Notes under the pieces: model-generated
Seen by the model: only the letters and a program-made list of their open reading frames with translations
Told to the model about the DNA's origin: nothing
Databases searched by the model: none
In this document: positions 52,670 through 61,798 of the stretch, in pieces
Position numbering within the stretch: the first letter of the stretch is position 1
Layout: each line of letters begins with the position of its first letter
Assembly: GCA_947498985.1 (NCBI GenBank)
Contig: CANMMF010000004.1
Coordinates: 372,001-436,000 of the forward strand
Reading direction: 5' to 3'
From: an uncultured Paracoccaceae bacterium
Lineage (GTDB): Bacteria; Pseudomonadota; Alphaproteobacteria; Rhodobacterales; Rhodobacteraceae
DNA length: 64,000 nucleotides
Program-made: the position numbers and the translations under genes

Positions 52670-52957
52670 ATGTTTTTCCAGGGCTCCCGCTATCTTTCGG
52701 TTCCAGACGCGGAATGGACCGCACCGGACGGGCGCGTGCTGCGCTACAAGCGCCGCCGGGTGATCCCCGAGATCCCCGCCCCGCTCGGCACCCAGGTGCG
52801 CAGCGGCGACCGGCCCGACCTGCTGGCCTTCCGCGTGCTGGGCGATCCGGAGCTCTTCTGGATGCTCTGCGATGCCAACCGGGTGGCCGCGCCCGCGCAG
52901 CTCACCAAAACCCCCGGTGCCGTGATCGCCGTGCCGGGACCCGAGCGGGCGTCATGA
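52670..52957 (+). CDS. LysM/tail-X-like baseplate protein
   Basis: 95 residues. SRYLSVPDAEWTAPDGRVLR begins the protein and LAFRVLGDPELFWMLCDANR carries the tail-X/LysM-like fold found in gpX-type phage proteins. In CIS particles the LysM domain is often the C-terminal part of the Afp7-type protein; here it is a separate gene 9 bp further on. Its stop overlaps the gpD-like start by 4 bp (ATGA). Confidence 0.85.
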   Translation: MFFQGSRYLSVPDAEWTAPDGRVLRYKRRRVIPEIPAPLGTQVRSGDRPDLLAFRVLGDPELFWMLCDANRVAAPAQLTKTPGAVIAVPGPERAS

Positions 52958-54081
52958 CGCTGCAATCGCAATATTTCTCGGTCTCGGTGGGGTTCACCCC
53001 GCTGCCCGAACGCTGGTTCCACGCGCTGCGCGATATCGAGATCGAGACCTCGAACAACCGCGCCGCGATCTTCCGGATGCATTTCGACCTCTCGCGCAAC
53101 CCGGTGGGCGATTTCGATGCGCCGATCGAGCTCTTTCACCCGCTGACCCCGGTGACCATCCGGTTGAGCGTCGGCGCGGGCCTGCCGCTCACGCTGATCA
53201 ACGGCTTTGTCAAGGATGCGCGGCTCAGCGTATCCAACACCCCCGGCGCGACCACGTTCGAGGTGGTCTGCATGGACCGGCTCGGCACGTTGATGACCCA
53301 TGTGGAGGTGCCGTTCAGCTGGCCCAACATGAGCGATGCGCTGATCGTCACGGCGATTTTCGGACGCTACGGCATGGTGCCGCTGGTGGTGCCGACGCCG
53401 CAGCTGCGCACCCAGCTCGACACCACCACCACGCAGCGCGGCTCACACGCGGCCTTCCTGCAGCAGCTGGCCGGGCGGCATGGCTATGCGCTCTACGTGC
53501 AGCCCGACCCGATCACCGGCGCCGATGTCGGGCATTTCCACCCGCCGCTGATCCCGCTGCCGCCGCAGGGTGTGCTGTCGATCGATTTCGGCGCCGACAC
53601 CAACCTCACCAGCTTTTCGGTGAGCGACGACATGCTGGCGCCCACCGGTGTGTTCGGGATGAAAACCGAAAACCGCACCCGCGTGCCGGTGCCGATCATC
53701 GCGCCCGTGGCCGCCGAGCCGCCCCTGGGCGCGGTGCCCACCCTGCCCCGCATCCTGCCGCCGCCCGTCGAGGCGCCCTATGACACCGATGCCGCCAGCG
53801 TGGCGGAGGCCTATGTGAAGGCCTTTACCAAGGCGACGCAGAGCTCGCGCTCGGTGCGCGCCTCGGCGGAGGTGGACGGGGTGAAATACGCCCGCCCAAT
53901 CTTTGTCGGCGCGCCGATCATGGTGCGCGGCGCCGGGCGGCAGCACAGCGGGCTCTACCAGGTCGACCGGGTCACGCACCGGCTGACCCGCGACGACTAC
54001 ACCCAATCCGTGTCGATGTGGCGCAATGCCGTGCAACTCACGGGGCAAGAGATTTTTGTGGATCCGCTCAGCGCCGCCTGA
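52954..54081 (+). CDS. gpD-like hub protein (VgrG/Afp8 N-terminal part)
   Basis: 375 residues. SNNRAAIFRMHFDLSRNPVG, LTLINGFVKDARLSVSN, FLQQLAGRHGYALYVQPDPI and the C-terminal GRQHSGLYQVDRVTHRLTRD match phage late-control gene D/VgrG hub domains. It should form the trimeric hub below the tube; the spike needle is encoded separately at 54234. The split hub and spike differ from Afp8/VgrG, where both are in one chain. Confidence 0.88.
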   Translation: MTLQSQYFSVSVGFTPLPERWFHALRDIEIETSNNRAAIFRMHFDLSRNPVGDFDAPIELFHPLTPVTIRLSVGAGLPLTLINGFVKDARLSVSNTPGATTFEVVCMDRLGTLMTHVEVPFSWPNMSDALIVTAIFGRYGMVPLVVPTPQLRTQLDTTTTQRGSHAAFLQQLAGRHGYALYVQPDPITGADVGHFHPPLIPLPPQGVLSIDFGADTNLTSFSVSDDMLAPTGVFGMKTENRTRVPVPIIAPVAAEPPLGAVPTLPRILPPPVEAPYDTDAASVAEAYVKAFTKATQSSRSVRASAEVDGVKYARPIFVGAPIMVRGAGRQHSGLYQVDRVTHRLTRDDYTQSVSMWRNAVQLTGQEIFVDPLSAA

Positions 54082-54132
54082 GCCCGGATCCTGTAACGAT
54101 TTCCCGGTTTCAATGTTCCGAGTTTCGTCTTC

Positions 54133-54188
54133 GAGTACCAATTTTCCAGTACCGATTTTCCAGTGCCGATTTTCCAGTGCCGGTAACC
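54133..54188. repeat. 14-bp tandem repeats between hub and spike genes
   Basis: Four consecutive 14-base units, GAGTACCAATTTTC, CAGTACCGATTTTC, CAGTGCCGATTTTC and CAGTGCCGGTAACC, fill most of the 152-bp gap after the gpD-like stop. An 11-base direct repeat GTAACGATTTC flanks them (about 54093 and 54191). The lower GC than its surroundings suggests replication slippage, or a binding site. Confidence 0.75.
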
Positions 54189-54233
54189 CGGTAACGATTT
54201 CAACGACCAGGTTTGGCCAAAAAGGGGATTGCG

Positions 54234-54935
54234 ATGCCCGATGGGGACGGCCCGGGGGGGCGCGAACGCGTCTACGGGAAATACAAGGGCACCGTTGTGC
54301 GCTCTGACGACCCCGACCGCAGGGGCCGGATCCAGGCGCTGGTGCCGGAGGTCCTGCGCGAGGTGGTGACCGGCTGGGCCGATCCCTGCGCGCCTTATGC
54401 CGGACCGGGCGCGGGGTTCTTCTCGCTGCCGCTGCCGGGCGCGGGCGTCTGGATCGAGTTCGAGGGCGGCGATGTCTCGCGCCCCATCTGGTCGGGCTTC
54501 TACTGGGCGGTGGGAGAGGCCCCGATGGCACCGCCGGGCGGCCCGATCGGCGAGCAGACCAAGAAGATCTGGCGTTCCGATCTGGGGCTCACCACGGTGA
54601 TGGACGACGCCGCCCAGACGATCTCGATCAGCGATGCCACCGGGCAGAACCAGGTGGAGATCCAGGCCACCACCGGCACCGTGACCGTCAAGGGTCTGGC
54701 GCGCGTGGTGCTGGACGGCAAGCTTGTCCAGCTGGGCAGCGATGCGGCGGCAAACCCCGCGGTCTTCGGCAACGAGCTGCTGGCCTATCTCACCCAGCTT
54801 GCAACGCTCTTCAACACCCATATTCACTCCGGGGAACTGGCGATCGGCATCCTGCCCGTCACCCCGGCCCCGCCCACCGTACAGGTGCCGCTGCCGACCC
54901 CGGCGCTGGTCTCTCGAACGGTAGTTCTGGAATAG
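54234..54935 (+). CDS. gpV-like baseplate spike protein
   Basis: 233 residues. An OB-fold gp5/gpV domain is at about 10-90 (ERVYGKYKGTVVRSDDPDRR, GVWIEFEGGDVSRPIWSGFY), followed by repeated beta strands (SISDATGQNQVEIQATTGTV) of a needle, and a C-terminal HIHSGELAIGI segment with His residues that may bind a metal ion. It is the membrane-puncturing tip. The ATG at 54234 follows AAGGGGATTGC. A TTG at 54213 (adding MAKKGIA) is possible but less likely. Confidence 0.9.
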   Translation: MPDGDGPGGRERVYGKYKGTVVRSDDPDRRGRIQALVPEVLREVVTGWADPCAPYAGPGAGFFSLPLPGAGVWIEFEGGDVSRPIWSGFYWAVGEAPMAPPGGPIGEQTKKIWRSDLGLTTVMDDAAQTISISDATGQNQVEIQATTGTVTVKGLARVVLDGKLVQLGSDAAANPAVFGNELLAYLTQLATLFNTHIHSGELAIGILPVTPAPPTVQVPLPTPALVSRTVVLE

Positions 54936-54937
54936 CC

Positions 54938-55228
54938 ATGGCCAATCTCAAACCCGGAAACCTGACCTCGACGCAAGGCGACATGTCGGAATTCAACGGC
55001 TCAATGGCCGCCGATATCGAGGAAGAGCTGAACCTGCTGCTCGATCTCGACGATCTGCCGCGGCTCACTTCCGATCCCGCTGACGGAGAGGTGCGCGCCC
55101 GCCGCCGCTTCATGATCGCGGTGGCCCGCGGTGTGGTCAGACACCTCAAGAACAACCCAGACGCCTTCCACGTCACTTTTGACGGCACCGACCACGAGAC
55201 CGAAATAAGAGCGGACCAGTTTCCCTGA
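54938..55228 (+). CDS. 96-residue conserved cluster protein of unknown function
   Basis: 96 residues with a helical middle (MAADIEEELNLLLDLDDLPR) and ARRRFMIAVARGVVRHLKNN, ending in an acidic/His segment. No domain is recognised. It begins 2 bp after the spike gene and overlaps the gp25 start by 1 bp (TGATG), so it belongs to the baseplate operon. It may be a chaperone or baseplate component. Confidence 0.65.
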   Translation: MANLKPGNLTSTQGDMSEFNGSMAADIEEELNLLLDLDDLPRLTSDPADGEVRARRRFMIAVARGVVRHLKNNPDAFHVTFDGTDHETEIRADQFP

Positions 55229-55605
55229 TGAGCGTGCTCGACACCCAGCTCGACTATCCGTTTGGCTTCGACGCACGGGGCCGGTCGCGGCTGACCGGGC
55301 GCCAGGACCATGTGCGCGACCTGATCGAGCAGGTGATCTTCACCGCCCCGGGCGAGCGGCTGAACCGGCCGGAGTTCGGCACGCCGGTCAAGATGCTGGT
55401 CTTCGAAGGGCTGACCGACACGCTGGCCGCGACGACCGAGCAGATGGTGCATGGCGCGCTGCTGCGCTGGCTTGATCCGGTGATCTCCGTCGATGCGGTC
55501 TCGGTCGTTATCGAGGACAGCAAGCTCACGCTTACCGTGGTCTACACGATCCGCGGCGATGACGACCGGCGCACCGATGTCTTCGAACGCGAGATGGGGG
55601 GCTGA
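55228..55605 (+). CDS. GPW/gp25 baseplate wedge protein (Afp9/Pvc9-like)
   Basis: 125 residues. LDYPFGFDARGRSRLTGRQD, then VRDLIEQVIFTAPGERLNRP and EFGTPVKMLVFEGLTDTLAA, match the gp25 family, the conserved baseplate wedge from phage to T6SS. It begins the sheath-initiation platform. It is one of the most conserved genes of any contractile system and anchors the cluster's identity. Confidence 0.95.
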   Translation: MSVLDTQLDYPFGFDARGRSRLTGRQDHVRDLIEQVIFTAPGERLNRPEFGTPVKMLVFEGLTDTLAATTEQMVHGALLRWLDPVISVDAVSVVIEDSKLTLTVVYTIRGDDDRRTDVFEREMGG

Positions 55606-55608
55606 GCC

Positions 55609-58245
55609 ATGGTGTTGCACGCCGCGGGTGATCTCTGGTGCGAGGACGAGCGGCGCTCGGCGGTGCTGCGCGATCCCGGCCACCCGCTGAACGGGCTCGA
55701 TTATGTGGAGTATTTCCGCGACGAGACCGCGCCCGACGGCAGCCGGTTCCGGCTCGAGGCGACCTTCCTGAAACCGCCGCCCCCGCCTGCGGACCTCAGC
55801 GCCGAGATCCTCGGCGGCGTGCGCGTGGTCGGGCTGCGCGTGACCCGGATCGAGGCGCATGCGACCGACCCCCTGCGCCTGCTGCTTTTCACCGACCGCG
55901 AGGGCGATTTCTCGACCTATGTGCTGGCCTTCGGGGCCAATCCCGCGCTCGATCCCGAACGCGACCAGGCGCGTTTCAGCTTCAAGGCCGGCTGCCCCAC
56001 CGAGTTCGATTGCCGCCAGCCCGTCGATTGCCCGCCGGATGCTTTCGATGACCCCGATCTCGACTATCTCGCCAAGGATTACCAGAGCTTCCGGCGGCTC
56101 TTTCTGGAGCTCATCGCCGCCCGCAATCCCGACTGGCAGGAACGGCTGCCCGCGGATTTCTCCATCGCGCTGGTGGAGATGCTGGCCTATGTGGGCGACT
56201 ACCTCTCTTATCTGCAGGATGCGGGCCCGGCGACGGAGAGCTTCTTTGCCACCTGCCTGCACCGCGTGTCGATGCAGCGCCATTGCCGGCTGATTGACTA
56301 CAGGATGCATGACGGGCGCAACGCCGCGACCTTCGTGCAGTTCGATCTGGCACCCGCAGGGGACGCCATCCCCCGGGTGATCCCGGGTGGCACAAAGCTT
56401 GCCACCCGCATCGTCACACCGCTGGCGGGCGACACCGCCCCGCCCGGCCCGCTGCTGCCTTCGGACGCGGATTTCGACAGCGATCCCGCGCTCGCCGAGG
56501 CGACGGTGTTCGAGACCACCGCGTTCATCACCGCAAATTCGGATCACAACCTCTTGTTTTTGCACACATTTGGCGATGTGGATTGCTGTCTGGGCGAAGG
56601 CACCCGTGCGGCCTGGCTTTACCGGCTCGACGGCGACCGGATCCTGCGTCCCGCCTTTGCGGAGGGCGATTACCTGCTGCTCGAAGAGGTGCTGAGCCCG
56701 GTCACCGGGGCGGCCCCCGATGCCGATCCGACGCGCCGCGCCGTGGTGCGCATCGACGCGCCGCCGCAGGAACGGACCGACCCGGCCTTCACCGATCAGC
56801 TGACCGCGGGCGCCTTCACCCCGCGCAGCGCGCCCGGCGATCCGGAGATGCCGCTGCTCTACGTCACATGGGGGCCCGAGGACGCGCTGGAGCGCAGCCT
56901 TTGTGTCTCCAGCGAGACGCCCCAGGCCGGGCTCATCCGCGATGTCACCATCGTCCGCGGCAATGTCGCGCCCGCCGATCACGGCCGCACGCTGCGCCGC
57001 GACGATCTGGAATTTGCGCCCGGCACCGGGCGCTGGCCGCTCGGCACGCTGGCCCTGCCCGACGCCGACGTGACCCGGCACGCCGGGCCCTACGATCCCC
57101 AGCTTTCCGCCGATGGCCGCCCGATCGAGGCGCGGCACGCGCTCGGGATAGGGCCGCGCGACGCCGCGCCGTCGGTCTATCTGCGCACCCGCCAGACCGG
57201 CAACGCCTTCCGCTACTGGACGCCGGTGCCGCATCTGGGCGACAGCGGGCCCTATGACCGACATTTCGTGACCGAGACCGACAGCGACGGCACCACATTG
57301 CTGCGGCTCGGCGACGACATCCATGGCCGCGTGCCGCGCAATATCGAGGCGGTGACAGCGTTCTACCGCACGGGCTCGGGCCGCCGCGGCAATCTCTCGG
57401 CGGGCGCCCTGCACCATGCGGTGCAACCCGATCTTGCCTTCTGGTCCGATCCGCTTCTGGCGACCGGTCCGCTGTCGCTGGATCCCGCAGATCCCGGCGC
57501 CAATCTCGCCTTTGCCGAGATCGAGCGGGTGCGCCAGCCGCTGCCCGCGCGGTTCGGCACCGATGCCGAGAGCCTCGAGCACGCCCGCGCCACCGGCCCC
57601 GACGAGGTGCAGGCCATCCAGTTTCGCGCGGTGACAGAGGCCGACTGGCAGGAAATGGCGCTGCGCCATCCCGGTGTCGCCGCGGCCAAGGCGCGGTTCC
57701 GCTGGGTCGGCTCCTGGCATTGCGTCTTTGTCGCCATTCACCCCGTCGACACTTCCCATCTGGTGCGCCTGCCCGGCGGCGGCACGCGGCTTTCGGACGG
57801 TTTTACCGCCGAAATGCGCGCCCATCTTCTGCGCTTCAAGCTGGCCGGGCTCGACCTCAAGGTGCGCGCGGCGGAATATGTCCCGCTCGAGATCGACATC
57901 CGGATCTGTGTCGCCCGCGGCTATTACCGTGGTCAGGTGCTGCAGGCGGTCTCCGACGCGCTGTCGAACCGCCGCCTGCCCGACGGGCGCCGCGGGTTCT
58001 TCCATCTGCCCGATCTCGATTTCGGTGAGGATATCTATCTCTCGCGGCTTTACGCGGCCCTGGAGGCGGTGGACGGCGTCGACAGCGCCGAGGTCACCAC
58101 GTTCAAGCGTTACTGGGAGGTGCCGCGCGGCGAGTTGCACCTGGGGCGCATCGCGCTGGCCGAGATCGAGATCGCCCGGCTCGACAACGATCGCAACTTT
58201 CCCGAGTACGGCGTGCTGCGCCTCTCGGCTCTGGGAGGGGTGTGA
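55609..58245 (+). CDS. baseplate J-like wedge protein 1 (Afp11/Pvc11-like)
   Basis: 878 residues. The block DYLAKDYQSFRRLFLELIAA, then NPDWQERLPADFSIALVEML and GDYLSYLQDAGPATESFFAT, is characteristic of proteins annotated as putative baseplate assembly protein. The C-terminal third (AAEYVPLEIDIRICVARGYY, DFGEDIYLSRLYAALEAVDG) is the gpJ-type core. The central part may form an extra domain exposed on the wedge. It starts 3 bp after the gp25 gene. Confidence 0.9.
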   Translation: MVLHAAGDLWCEDERRSAVLRDPGHPLNGLDYVEYFRDETAPDGSRFRLEATFLKPPPPPADLSAEILGGVRVVGLRVTRIEAHATDPLRLLLFTDREGDFSTYVLAFGANPALDPERDQARFSFKAGCPTEFDCRQPVDCPPDAFDDPDLDYLAKDYQSFRRLFLELIAARNPDWQERLPADFSIALVEMLAYVGDYLSYLQDAGPATESFFATCLHRVSMQRHCRLIDYRMHDGRNAATFVQFDLAPAGDAIPRVIPGGTKLATRIVTPLAGDTAPPGPLLPSDADFDSDPALAEATVFETTAFITANSDHNLLFLHTFGDVDCCLGEGTRAAWLYRLDGDRILRPAFAEGDYLLLEEVLSPVTGAAPDADPTRRAVVRIDAPPQERTDPAFTDQLTAGAFTPRSAPGDPEMPLLYVTWGPEDALERSLCVSSETPQAGLIRDVTIVRGNVAPADHGRTLRRDDLEFAPGTGRWPLGTLALPDADVTRHAGPYDPQLSADGRPIEARHALGIGPRDAAPSVYLRTRQTGNAFRYWTPVPHLGDSGPYDRHFVTETDSDGTTLLRLGDDIHGRVPRNIEAVTAFYRTGSGRRGNLSAGALHHAVQPDLAFWSDPLLATGPLSLDPADPGANLAFAEIERVRQPLPARFGTDAESLEHARATGPDEVQAIQFRAVTEADWQEMALRHPGVAAAKARFRWVGSWHCVFVAIHPVDTSHLVRLPGGGTRLSDGFTAEMRAHLLRFKLAGLDLKVRAAEYVPLEIDIRICVARGYYRGQVLQAVSDALSNRRLPDGRRGFFHLPDLDFGEDIYLSRLYAALEAVDGVDSAEVTTFKRYWEVPRGELHLGRIALAEIEIARLDNDRNFPEYGVLRLSALGGV

Positions 58246-58247
58246 GC

Positions 58248-61200
58248 ATGATCCCGGGTCCGCGTTTCTGCGAATGCTGCGCCGGGCCGGTCCTGCCCGC
58301 GCCGGTGCTGATCTACAACCGCCCCGGTCTGGCCGAGATCGCCTACCGGCTGGGCCGCTTCGGCAGCTTCCGGCAGGCGATGCTGCAACAGATCCACACA
58401 TATGCGGAGCTCACCGGATTTCTGACCCGCGAAAGCGACGATCACGCGGTCACCTTCATCGAACTGGCCGCAGCACTTGGCGATGTGCTGGCTTTCTACA
58501 ACGAACGGCTGGCCAACGAGATGTATCTTGTGCAGGCCCGGCACAAGGCGTCGCTGCAGGATCTCGTGGCGCTGGTGGGCTATGTGCCGCGCCCGGCGCT
58601 CTCGGCGCTCGGATCGCTCGATTTCGAGATAGCGGAGGGGCCCGCGACGCGGATCTGGCAGGGGCTCAAGGTGATGAGCGTGCCGGGGCCGGACGAGACC
58701 GCGGTGGTGTTCGAAACCCTCGAAGAGATCCGCGCCACGGCCCGGCTCAACGCCGCGCCGCTCTTTGCGGCGCCGCAACCGCTGAACCCGCTGGCCGAGA
58801 ACAGCCGCCGCGCGCCGATCCTGGGCGCAACCGGGATCGCACCGGGTGACCGGCTGATGATGTTCGGCACTGGCGCGACCACCGGACCAACGACCGCGCT
58901 GACCGAGGAAAAACGTGTGACCGGGATCACCGAAGCGCCCGGCGGCACCTATCTTGGCTGGGAGCCGCCGATGAAGGCGCGTGGTGCCTCGCCCGACCTC
59001 ATGCGCGCCGCGCAAGCGCTGCGCAAGTTGCGCTTTTTCGGCTTCGACGCGCCCGCCGAGGTGCCGCATTTCATCACCGTGACCGAAGACGCGACGCTGG
59101 ACCCGCAATCGCGCTGGGCGACGCGGACCATCGACGCCAGCCTGCCCGCCGATACCGACCGATACCCGCTGTCGTCCAAGCTCGACGATCTGGAGGTTGG
59201 CGCGCATCTGCTGCTCGATGCCGGGCCCGGCGCCCGGCCCCGCCTGCAGACCGCCCGCGTCACCGCGGTGAGCGAAGCGCAGGCCGCCCTTCGCGCCACC
59301 GGCGGCGAGAGCCTGCCGCCCAACCTCACCGAAACCGTGACCCATATGGAGGTGCGCCAGACCATCAGGGGGCGCCCGACCGCCGCCAGCTTCCCCGGCT
59401 TCAGCTTTGCCGCTTTTGCACGCAATGGCGGCGGGCATCCGGGCTGGGTGCAGGACGTGTCCTCCCCGCAATCGCTGCGCCCGATCCCCTTCGACGACGC
59501 GCGGGCCGCCTCTGACCTTGCGACCGCTTTCGTGAATCCGTCCTTCCATCTTTACATGCGCGACGGCGACGGGGCCCTGTCCAAGGCGGTCTGGTTCGGC
59601 GCGTGGTTCGGCTGGCAGTCGCAGGGCGGGCAGATCACCTCGATGCCCGCGCCGCTGGTCCTGCCCGGCGGGCAAGTGCGCGTGTTCGTGCGCGGCGCGG
59701 ATCTGCAATTGCTGATGTATGACACGTCCGGCGCGGTGCTGCCGCCGGAGGATCTGGGCGGCGCGCTGGCCTCATCCCCCGCCCCCGTCGCCTTCGGCGC
59801 GGGCGCCATCGCGGTCTTTGCGCGCGGGATGGATGACGCGCTCTGGATGCGGGTTTTCGACGGGGCCAGCTGGCAGGATTGGGACAGCCTCGGCGGGCGC
59901 ATCGCGGGCACGCCCTCGGCGGTGTCCTCCGGCGCGGGCGACGTGGATGTCTTTGCCCGCAGCCTCGATGGCGGGTTGCTGAATTACCGGCGCACGTCGT
60001 CGGGCTGGCAGAAGATCCGGGAGCTTGGCGGCGATGTGGCGGGCGATCCGTCTGCGGTGGATCCCGGCTTTGGCATCGTGGCGGCGGGGGTGCGCACCTC
60101 TGATGACCGGCTCGCGCTGATCTGGCGCTCGGGGGAAACCTGGAACGACTGGCGCGACGAAGGCGGCCCGATTGCCAGCGACCCCAGCCTTGTGGGAGCG
60201 TTCTTCATCATGGCCGCGGCGCGCCACCCCGACGGCACGCTGGTCACCCGGTTCCCCTTTGCCACCATGCCCTGGAGCCAACATGGTGACGGGTTCTCGG
60301 CCATTCCGGATGTGCGCGCCGCCACCCTCGCCGAGATCGGCGAAGAGCTGCGCTTCCGCCGCTTCGACTATCCCGCGAAGGCCGCCGGCGGGCGGCTGGT
60401 GCTGCCCTTGCGCGATGGCGAAAGGGCTGACGATCCCGACGGGTTCGGGCCGCTGGACAAAGGGCGGAAACTGATGATCACCGGGCCGGACGGGCTGCAG
60501 CACCGCACCGAGTTGCTGGACCGCCGCGCTGTCAGCGCGATCCCCGGCGGCGTGCGCGATCACCTCGAGGTCACGCTCTCGCCCGGCCTGCCCGCAACCA
60601 AAGGCGCGCTGGCCCTGCATGGCAATCTCGCGGAGGCCAGCCACGGCGAAACCCAGAACGAAGAGGCCATCGGCAGCGGTGACGCCACCAGGGCGTTCCA
60701 GTCGTTCCGCGCCCCGCCGGGCGAGATCACCCATCTGCCCGTCGCCACCAGCACACGGCCGCAACCGCAGGCGGAGCTGCGGGTGGACGGGCTGCTCTGG
60801 GACGAGGTGCCCTCGCTCTTCGGCCAGGGGCCGAAGGCGCGGGTCCATACGCTCGCCCTGCCCGCCGAGGACAGCCCGGTCGTCAGGGGCGGCAACGGTC
60901 TTGACGCGGGCGCGCGCTTTCCCACCGGGCCCGTGAACCTGCGGCTGACCCGGCGGCTGGGCGCAGGGCCCTCCGGAAATCTGCGCGCCGGGCAGCTGTC
61001 GATTGCGCTGGAAAAACCCATTGGCCTCAACGCGGTGACCAACCCCGCGCCAACCGGTGGCGGTGCCGAGGCGGAGCCCCCCGACGGTCTGCGCGGCTCC
61101 GCGCCGTCGCGGGTGCGGACCTTCGGGCGGATCGTGTCGCTGGCGGATTTCGCCACGCTGGCCACCGCTTCGGGGCTGGCGGCCAAGGCGCATGTCACCT

Positions 61201-61796
61201 GGGTCTGGCGGCGCATGCAGCGCAGCGTGCACCTGACCGTGGCCGGGCCCGACGGGCTGCCGCTCTCGACGGCCAGCCTGAAGCTCCTGCGCGACCAGCT
61301 GACCGCCAGCCGCGATCCCAACCGTCCGCTCTCCATCGCCAACATGGTGCGGGTGCCGATTGTGGTCAGCGCCAAGCTGATGCGCGATCCCGCCCGGCGC
61401 CGCGAGGATGTGGCCGAGGCGGCGCGGCGCACGCTCGAAGCCGCGTTCGGCTTTGCGGCGCGCGACATCGGCCAGCCGGTGCACCTGTCGGACATCTACG
61501 CCATCCTGCAGGCCGCCGAAGGGGTGCATGCGGTGGATATCGACCTGCTGCAGGTCCGCGACCACGCGGATTTCAGCGCCGCCGAACGCGCGGTGCGCGC
61601 CATCACAGCCCAGCCGGTGCAGCCGCATATCCGGCTCTTCGAGGCCCGCCCGACCCCCGCAAATCCCGTGCAGATCGACCGCTACCAGACCGACGCCTAC
61701 CTGCCCGACCCCGCCCCCGCCGTGCTGCCCGCCGAACAGGCGTGGTTTGCAACTCCCGCGCGCGACATCGCCCTCACCGTTGTGGAGGCGCTCTGA
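58248..61796 (+). CDS. baseplate J-like wedge protein 2 with an inserted lectin-like beta-propeller
   Basis: 1,182 residues. The N-terminal part (LIYNRPGLAEIAYRLGRFGS, VTFIELAAALGDVLAFYNER) and the C-terminal gpJ-like part (AKAHVTWVWRRMQRSVHLTV, VRVPIVVSAKLMRDPARRRE) are of Afp11/Pvc12-type wedge proteins. Between about residues 395 and 690 a block with a period of about 48 residues repeats the pattern W-x-x-W-x-x-x-GG (WQDWDSLGGRIAGTPSAVSS, WNDWRDEGGPIASDPSLVG) and the strand DVDVFARSLDGGLL, as in PLL-type/DUF346 seven-bladed lectins. ATG at 58248 is preferred to the GTG at 58242. Confidence 0.88.
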   Translation: MIPGPRFCECCAGPVLPAPVLIYNRPGLAEIAYRLGRFGSFRQAMLQQIHTYAELTGFLTRESDDHAVTFIELAAALGDVLAFYNERLANEMYLVQARHKASLQDLVALVGYVPRPALSALGSLDFEIAEGPATRIWQGLKVMSVPGPDETAVVFETLEEIRATARLNAAPLFAAPQPLNPLAENSRRAPILGATGIAPGDRLMMFGTGATTGPTTALTEEKRVTGITEAPGGTYLGWEPPMKARGASPDLMRAAQALRKLRFFGFDAPAEVPHFITVTEDATLDPQSRWATRTIDASLPADTDRYPLSSKLDDLEVGAHLLLDAGPGARPRLQTARVTAVSEAQAALRATGGESLPPNLTETVTHMEVRQTIRGRPTAASFPGFSFAAFARNGGGHPGWVQDVSSPQSLRPIPFDDARAASDLATAFVNPSFHLYMRDGDGALSKAVWFGAWFGWQSQGGQITSMPAPLVLPGGQVRVFVRGADLQLLMYDTSGAVLPPEDLGGALASSPAPVAFGAGAIAVFARGMDDALWMRVFDGASWQDWDSLGGRIAGTPSAVSSGAGDVDVFARSLDGGLLNYRRTSSGWQKIRELGGDVAGDPSAVDPGFGIVAAGVRTSDDRLALIWRSGETWNDWRDEGGPIASDPSLVGAFFIMAAARHPDGTLVTRFPFATMPWSQHGDGFSAIPDVRAATLAEIGEELRFRRFDYPAKAAGGRLVLPLRDGERADDPDGFGPLDKGRKLMITGPDGLQHRTELLDRRAVSAIPGGVRDHLEVTLSPGLPATKGALALHGNLAEASHGETQNEEAIGSGDATRAFQSFRAPPGEITHLPVATSTRPQPQAELRVDGLLWDEVPSLFGQGPKARVHTLALPAEDSPVVRGGNGLDAGARFPTGPVNLRLTRRLGAGPSGNLRAGQLSIALEKPIGLNAVTNPAPTGGGAEAEPPDGLRGSAPSRVRTFGRIVSLADFATLATASGLAAKAHVTWVWRRMQRSVHLTVAGPDGLPLSTASLKLLRDQLTASRDPNRPLSIANMVRVPIVVSAKLMRDPARRREDVAEAARRTLEAAFGFAARDIGQPVHLSDIYAILQAAEGVHAVDIDLLQVRDHADFSAAERAVRAITAQPVQPHIRLFEARPTPANPVQIDRYQTDAYLPDPAPAVLPAEQAWFATPARDIALTVVEAL

Positions 61797-61798
61797 CC

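Noticed and set aside
54213-54233. TTG start for the spike gene at 54213
   Set aside because: The ATG at 54234 has a better-spaced AGGGG and begins a normal gpV N-terminus.
54859-58401. Very long open frame on the minus strand (1,180 codons) under the gp25 and J-like genes
   Set aside because: It lies antisense to strongly supported baseplate genes, is full of Arg/Gly/His, and shows no domain; it is an effect of high GC at third positions.
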